NCBI GenBank assembly: GCA_023145185.1
Contig: JAGLEG010000489.1
Span: 1 to 17,048 of the forward strand
Reading direction: 5' to 3'
Source of the DNA: Thermoplasmata archaeon
GTDB lineage: Archaea > Thermoplasmatota > Penumbrarchaeia > Penumbrarchaeales > Penumbrarchaeaceae
DNA: 17,048 bases
Shown piece by piece: positions 15,901-17,048 of this stretch. The translations under genes and the position numbers were made by a program. A model generated the notes under the pieces. It did not search any database. It had not been told where the DNA came from and saw nothing but the letters and a program-made list of their open reading frames with translations. Each line of letters starts with the position of its first letter. Positions within the stretch are counted from its first letter, which is position 1.

Positions 15901-17048
15901 ACGGGTCTCAAAATGTTCCGTTGTCCAGTTGATGGTGTATGTTTTTCCCCTCTCCCACTTCTCCCCCATGCTGGGCGATGTGATGTTCAACTCCTCGAAG
16001 TTCAATCTTGCTATCTCCATCCATGCACTTGGGGCATAGGACATCAGGATATTCCCCTCGGGGGTTCTACGTAAGTTCGGCAGGGGATCAACACAGGAGT
16101 CAACCAGCCGTTCATTGGAGAACGTAGCCCCATCGAAGGAGGAATAGTTAAGGAAACGGTCCCGATCAGAGTGATAGACCATATGTATGTTGTCATCACC
16201 ATCAACAACTATCGAAAGCTCGTAAGCGTAATCATCGTATTCATCGATCTTGGCCTCGTTCCAATTGGTCCCGTTATGATAGATCAGGAACAGCTCCTCG
16301 TTGCCCCAGTAGTTCTCGTAGTGGATGAAACAGGGGTTCCCGGAGCTGTTCAGAGCCATTTTCAAACCCTGCCCATTACCAGTTCTATTTGTCAGTTCGA
16401 CCATGTCCCAGGCGGTCCCGTTCCAGAACCCATAATTAACTCCATAGGTGGTGAAGGCTATATGTGGGGTCCCATCCTCGTCATACCTGATGTTGGGATA
16501 GCTACATCCGCCATTTTTTATGATCGACCTGTTCCATCTGGACCCTTCCCATTTAATGAAAACGGTGGTAAGATTGGTCCTATCATAGGCGAAAATCGCA
16601 GGATAGTCATTATTATCAATTGCCATGTCGAAATGTATCACACCGGAGGTGAAGTTCAGGATGGACTGTTTATGCCAGCCGGTATCATTTTTGTGTCCAT
16701 ACGTCAGTACGTTATTTGATTTGTTGAAATAAAGGATGTGCGGTCTATTCTCCGAGTCCACCTCGATATCCATCTTGTTTCCAGAATCCTGAGCGGTGTC
16801 CACGAACTCGATCTCGTAATCGGTACCGTTCCAGAATGCATATTTCAGATTATCAACAGATAGTCTGGCATTCTGATAAATGATATGGGGATAACCTCTG
16901 GAATCTATCGCCATCGAATTGAATTCCCCCGCTATTACATCAACATGGGTTGATGACCACCATCCCCGGGAGAGGTTTACGGGCACATCTGAACCAGCCT
17001 CTTCTCCGAGGCCACTCCTAATGATCTCATCCAGTACGTTGGTCGCTT
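9913..17048 (-). CDS. Giant multidomain cell-surface protein, 5' end outside the window
   Basis: At least 2377 residues; the frame stays open to the right edge, so the true start and signal peptide are not seen. Residues are numbered here from the GTG at 16986, probably an internal codon. In order: seven propeller-like repeats (about 15-325); a Kre9/KNH-like Ig domain (335-425, INWTT, NWTVP); seven more propeller-like repeats (435-760); a fibronectin type III domain (765-858); an alpha/beta ThuA/GATase-like domain starting ILLVDDD (860-1072); a second fibronectin domain (1078-1168); eleven repeats of about 97 residues (1171-2216); a calcium-binding-type segment DRDGDGMDD...DLDGDGVTNLEEY (2222-2261); a membrane helix (2281-2305); and an acidic, Pro-rich cytoplasmic tail. 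Dozens of N-x-S/T sequons fit a glycosylated surface protein. The domain set suggests adhesion or envelope structure. The stop codon is supplied by a mobile element. Confidence 0.88.
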   Translation of the reverse strand, partial: ATNVLDEIIRSGLGEEAGSDVPVNLSRGWWSSTHVDVIAGEFNSMAIDSRGYPHIIYQNARLSVDNLKYAFWNGTDYEIEFVDTAQDSGNKMDIEVDSENRPHILYFNKSNNVLTYGHKNDTGWHKQSILNFTSGVIHFDMAIDNNDYPAIFAYDRTNLTTVFIKWEGSRWNRSIIKNGGCSYPNIRYDEDGTPHIAFTTYGVNYGFWNGTAWDMVELTNRTGNGQGLKMALNSSGNPCFIHYENYWGNEELFLIYHNGTNWNEAKIDEYDDYAYELSIVVDGDDNIHMVYHSDRDRFLNYSSFDGATFSNERLVDSCVDPLPNLRRTPEGNILMSYAPSAWMEIARLNFEELNITSPSMGEKWERGKTYTINWTTEHFETRATFSIELYKEDTKKLTILDSVKVSQGHYNWTVPGDLDTGWSYRINLIYLDHDHIADFGNHFGIFPQQGWFHDKVISDYNYLKYPSMVLGPDEVPYILGYYTEYQKEKLVLSHYENGTWSFEDVDTNNKAGQYSSSLVFNSSGVEHISYFTGLGYDLKFAVRNGTGWDISTIDYLGDVGFRHQLVVDENDVITLVYNDMTVDSLKYGRWNGKQWDITTILSGYDPYFSFALDDDGRPHVIYTDRYHIHDLHYNGTSWITDDIFSIRGHYSVTTMEIDAHFDSAGGLHVTYCNNSARPYLEYLYINDTTTTHQVLRTRSGYSTGLSPDIEIGPDDEPSMTFVEYDPDYTVYFGFRENGNWTFWRLLDERTGQHDLILDGNGDPHIVLRVENIFRLRYMALISDPITPSKVLDLDHEMVSGHVSLSWAPPINDGGMNIIGYSIFRENSTQNLTLLANVTGKTLLYLDTTTIPMETYVYRVAAFNAIGVGNRSDPINLTVDIPILLVDDDLWYTYESHFKDALTSAGYQYRTWNVYASGASPPLSNLSLYESVIWTTGADSISTLSASDQTLLMNYLDSGGKLFLSSQELLFDIGGEADGAISNTFINDYLKIWSVDNDVSYSTVDGVDGDVIATPFPGLNLDFPYTNYGDEYDIYPNGTTIFTNPSNGNTAGHRVDNDTYRIVFLSFPFEAVNKHDSANGTQLMGNIVEWLLNDPGTPSPPIGLTASAGDGYVQLDWSYPLDNGSSALSGFKLYRRAFSTGTITQVNLSSSTFSYNDTSTSNSEVYYYLLKAYNSYGDSGNSREIKSDIVSPTMGTDSTPTIGTTGDGLTFSVQATDNVRINGVSVEYWYGSGTHTIGSMSGPTPYTHRITVPSGSITALRYRFRIVDGAFNVLESDVRTVSISDNDRPTFGTDNSQTSGTTGDLFTFAMETFDNIEVSSTHVEFWYGSGTHRNLSFISVKIITIPSDSTDTLHYIFTAGDDAGNWNATTVKDVTITDNDLPSFGSDLSSITATTGDPISLNISASDNVGIGTITVEYWYGSGSHSNTSMNGTGPYDLTIIAPSGSTDRFNYRFHASDPGGNWIETDAASIDITDDDRPTFSSDTTPTSATTGEQISLGISARDNIDLYDVTVEYWHGYGPHFNLSMTGSGTYSRSITAPLNSLVAMSYKFHAVDAEGNWADTPTGAVLILDNDMPSYFNDVTPTSSGTGDPINFSVRASDNVGVKQVRLQYYLGSSGQILNISVPGEDHFNITIVAPWNSTDDMYYRYQVEDTSGNWWMWSNYKAISIYDDDSPHLVNDLTPDEAGTGDMLSFAVQAVDNIAIDTLTLEYWYGEGTHLTLPMSGSGPYLVDLMVREDTLDPLHYFIKIEDTASNSVQTEETVIKIIDNDAPSVSITNPVTSIATGAVLNITALVSDNLAPNSVWIEFGFGNGPMVNQTMVLHEGLYHMDIEIPSDMVDDLKVRISSSDLSENIGSTGLLVLEVEDMDPPRMIADLSDSNATTGDDFFFEVDITDNIGLKSVYVEYTIDGSDLNRIYLIGAGPFTGSIKIPDNTIGELIYQIYFEDVSGNLNSSGSVKVRINDNDLPVILDNYSDTEAYTGDEFTFLIVARDNYGVHTVNVEFETLIFNKTIRLGGDGSYHGTLHIPEWGVETLDYRVIVEDLNGNTIMESYSVEVLDNDPPELLSVNYSGPLRSNSDVTVDVNIGDNLGLGMMEILYTYGDVEGEKMLIESAVRQYSARFPVGEYTGLVSLKIRALDSSGNVLETDLPPLFVADGIPPTIDRIEDVEVLAGELFNITISAQDNMGTVSIIWEGLPFAGDGSFVSGSVDEPGIYEVLVIVTDPDGNEVNGSFQITVDPSPLEDRDGDGMDDLWEEKYQLDPDDPEDAGGDLDGDGVTNLEEYILGWDPTASDVGEGSTEGGIPVIVVILLILIILILMAFALFLFLRKGSAPDTGPVEDEPSTSGEVEEIKGPEGGSNSPEPPELEELEEEAEPQLPA
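10339..13476 (-). repeat. Eleven tandem ~97-residue Ig-like repeats in the surface protein
   Basis: Repeat units begin at residues 1171, 1268, 1361, 1458, 1555, 1654, 1751, 1849, 1946, 2041 and 2138, with spacing of 93-99 residues. Each has a 'TGD' turn, a hydrophobic strand ending in DN, a central 'VEYWYGSGTH' motif, a Y/F-x-F-x-x-x-D strand pair, a GN turn and a closing 'DNDxP' linker. The central motif is nearly unchanged in units 1-4 and 6, partly kept in 5, and lost towards the membrane. These look like a stalk of Ig/cadherin-like domains. Confidence 0.85.
14707..15684 (-). repeat. Second set of seven propeller-like repeats
   Basis: The motif 'D-x-x-G-x-P-H-I-x-Y' recurs at residues about 451, 501, 548, 593, 642, 692 and 737, spacing 45-50 residues, each preceded by a '[W/Y/R]-NGT-x-W' type segment (ENGTW, RNGTGW, YNGTSW). 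Seven units of this size are expected for one seven-bladed beta-propeller. Confidence 0.65.
16012..16944 (-). repeat. First set of seven propeller-like repeats
   Basis: The same 'D-x-x-G-x-P-H-I-x-Y' motif occurs at residues about 29, 77, 124, 169, 213, 262 and 308 (for example DSRGYPHIIY and DEDGTPHIAF), spacing 44-49 residues, with WNGTDY, WNGTAW and HNGTNW between them. A second seven-bladed propeller is the natural reading. More units could lie beyond the right edge. Confidence 0.62.

Noticed and set aside
16984..16986. GTG as the true start of the surface protein
   Set aside because: The frame stays open for 20 more codons to the window edge, there is no ribosome site, and no signal peptide follows; the gene is cut by the edge.

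Overview
The window looks like archaeal chromosome, most likely a member of the Thermoplasmatota or a neighbouring euryarchaeal lineage. The evidence is TATA-like boxes about 26 bases before predicted transcript starts, GGTGA-type ribosome binding sites, a probably leaderless gene, an archaeal-type trehalose glycosyltransferase, and a giant N-glycosylation-rich surface protein held by one C-terminal membrane helix. The phylum is an inference; no rRNA or tRNA gene is present to test it. All genes but one lie on the minus strand.

Layout from left to right: a ROK-family sugar kinase (168-1172); a 371-base gap filled mainly by two copies of a 96-bp palindromic element, one inserted inside the other (1292-1486); a lone AbiEi-type antitoxin/regulator (1544-2176); a TreT-type trehalose glycosyltransferase (2322-3545); a fused trehalose-6-phosphate synthase/phosphatase (3622-5817); a two-gene unit of a DUF2238-like membrane protein and a membrane-anchored beta-propeller-like protein (7654 down to 5944); a patatin-like lipid hydrolase (7805-8689); the only plus-strand gene, an acidic helical protein of unknown function (8937-9782); a third copy of the 96-bp element (9824-9919); and the 3' part of a giant surface protein (9913 to the right edge, 5' end outside the window).

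Metabolically the left half makes and handles trehalose. TreT can condense NDP-glucose with glucose, the fused OtsA-OtsB enzyme makes trehalose through trehalose-6-phosphate, and the ROK kinase may supply or drain phosphorylated sugar. A fused synthase/phosphatase next to a glycosyltransferase recalls the Thermoproteus tenax locus, where the glycosyltransferase activates the fusion enzyme.

The most unusual signal is the 96-bp element. Its three copies have identical length and 86-88% identity for the two pairs compared by eye. Each is built of two abutting hairpins with related arms. The nested pair shows clean short target duplications (GNA, possibly CTGNA). The third copy lies in the 3' end of the surface-protein gene and provides its last codon and stop codon. 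It appears to be an undescribed non-autonomous mobile element; no transposase is in view.
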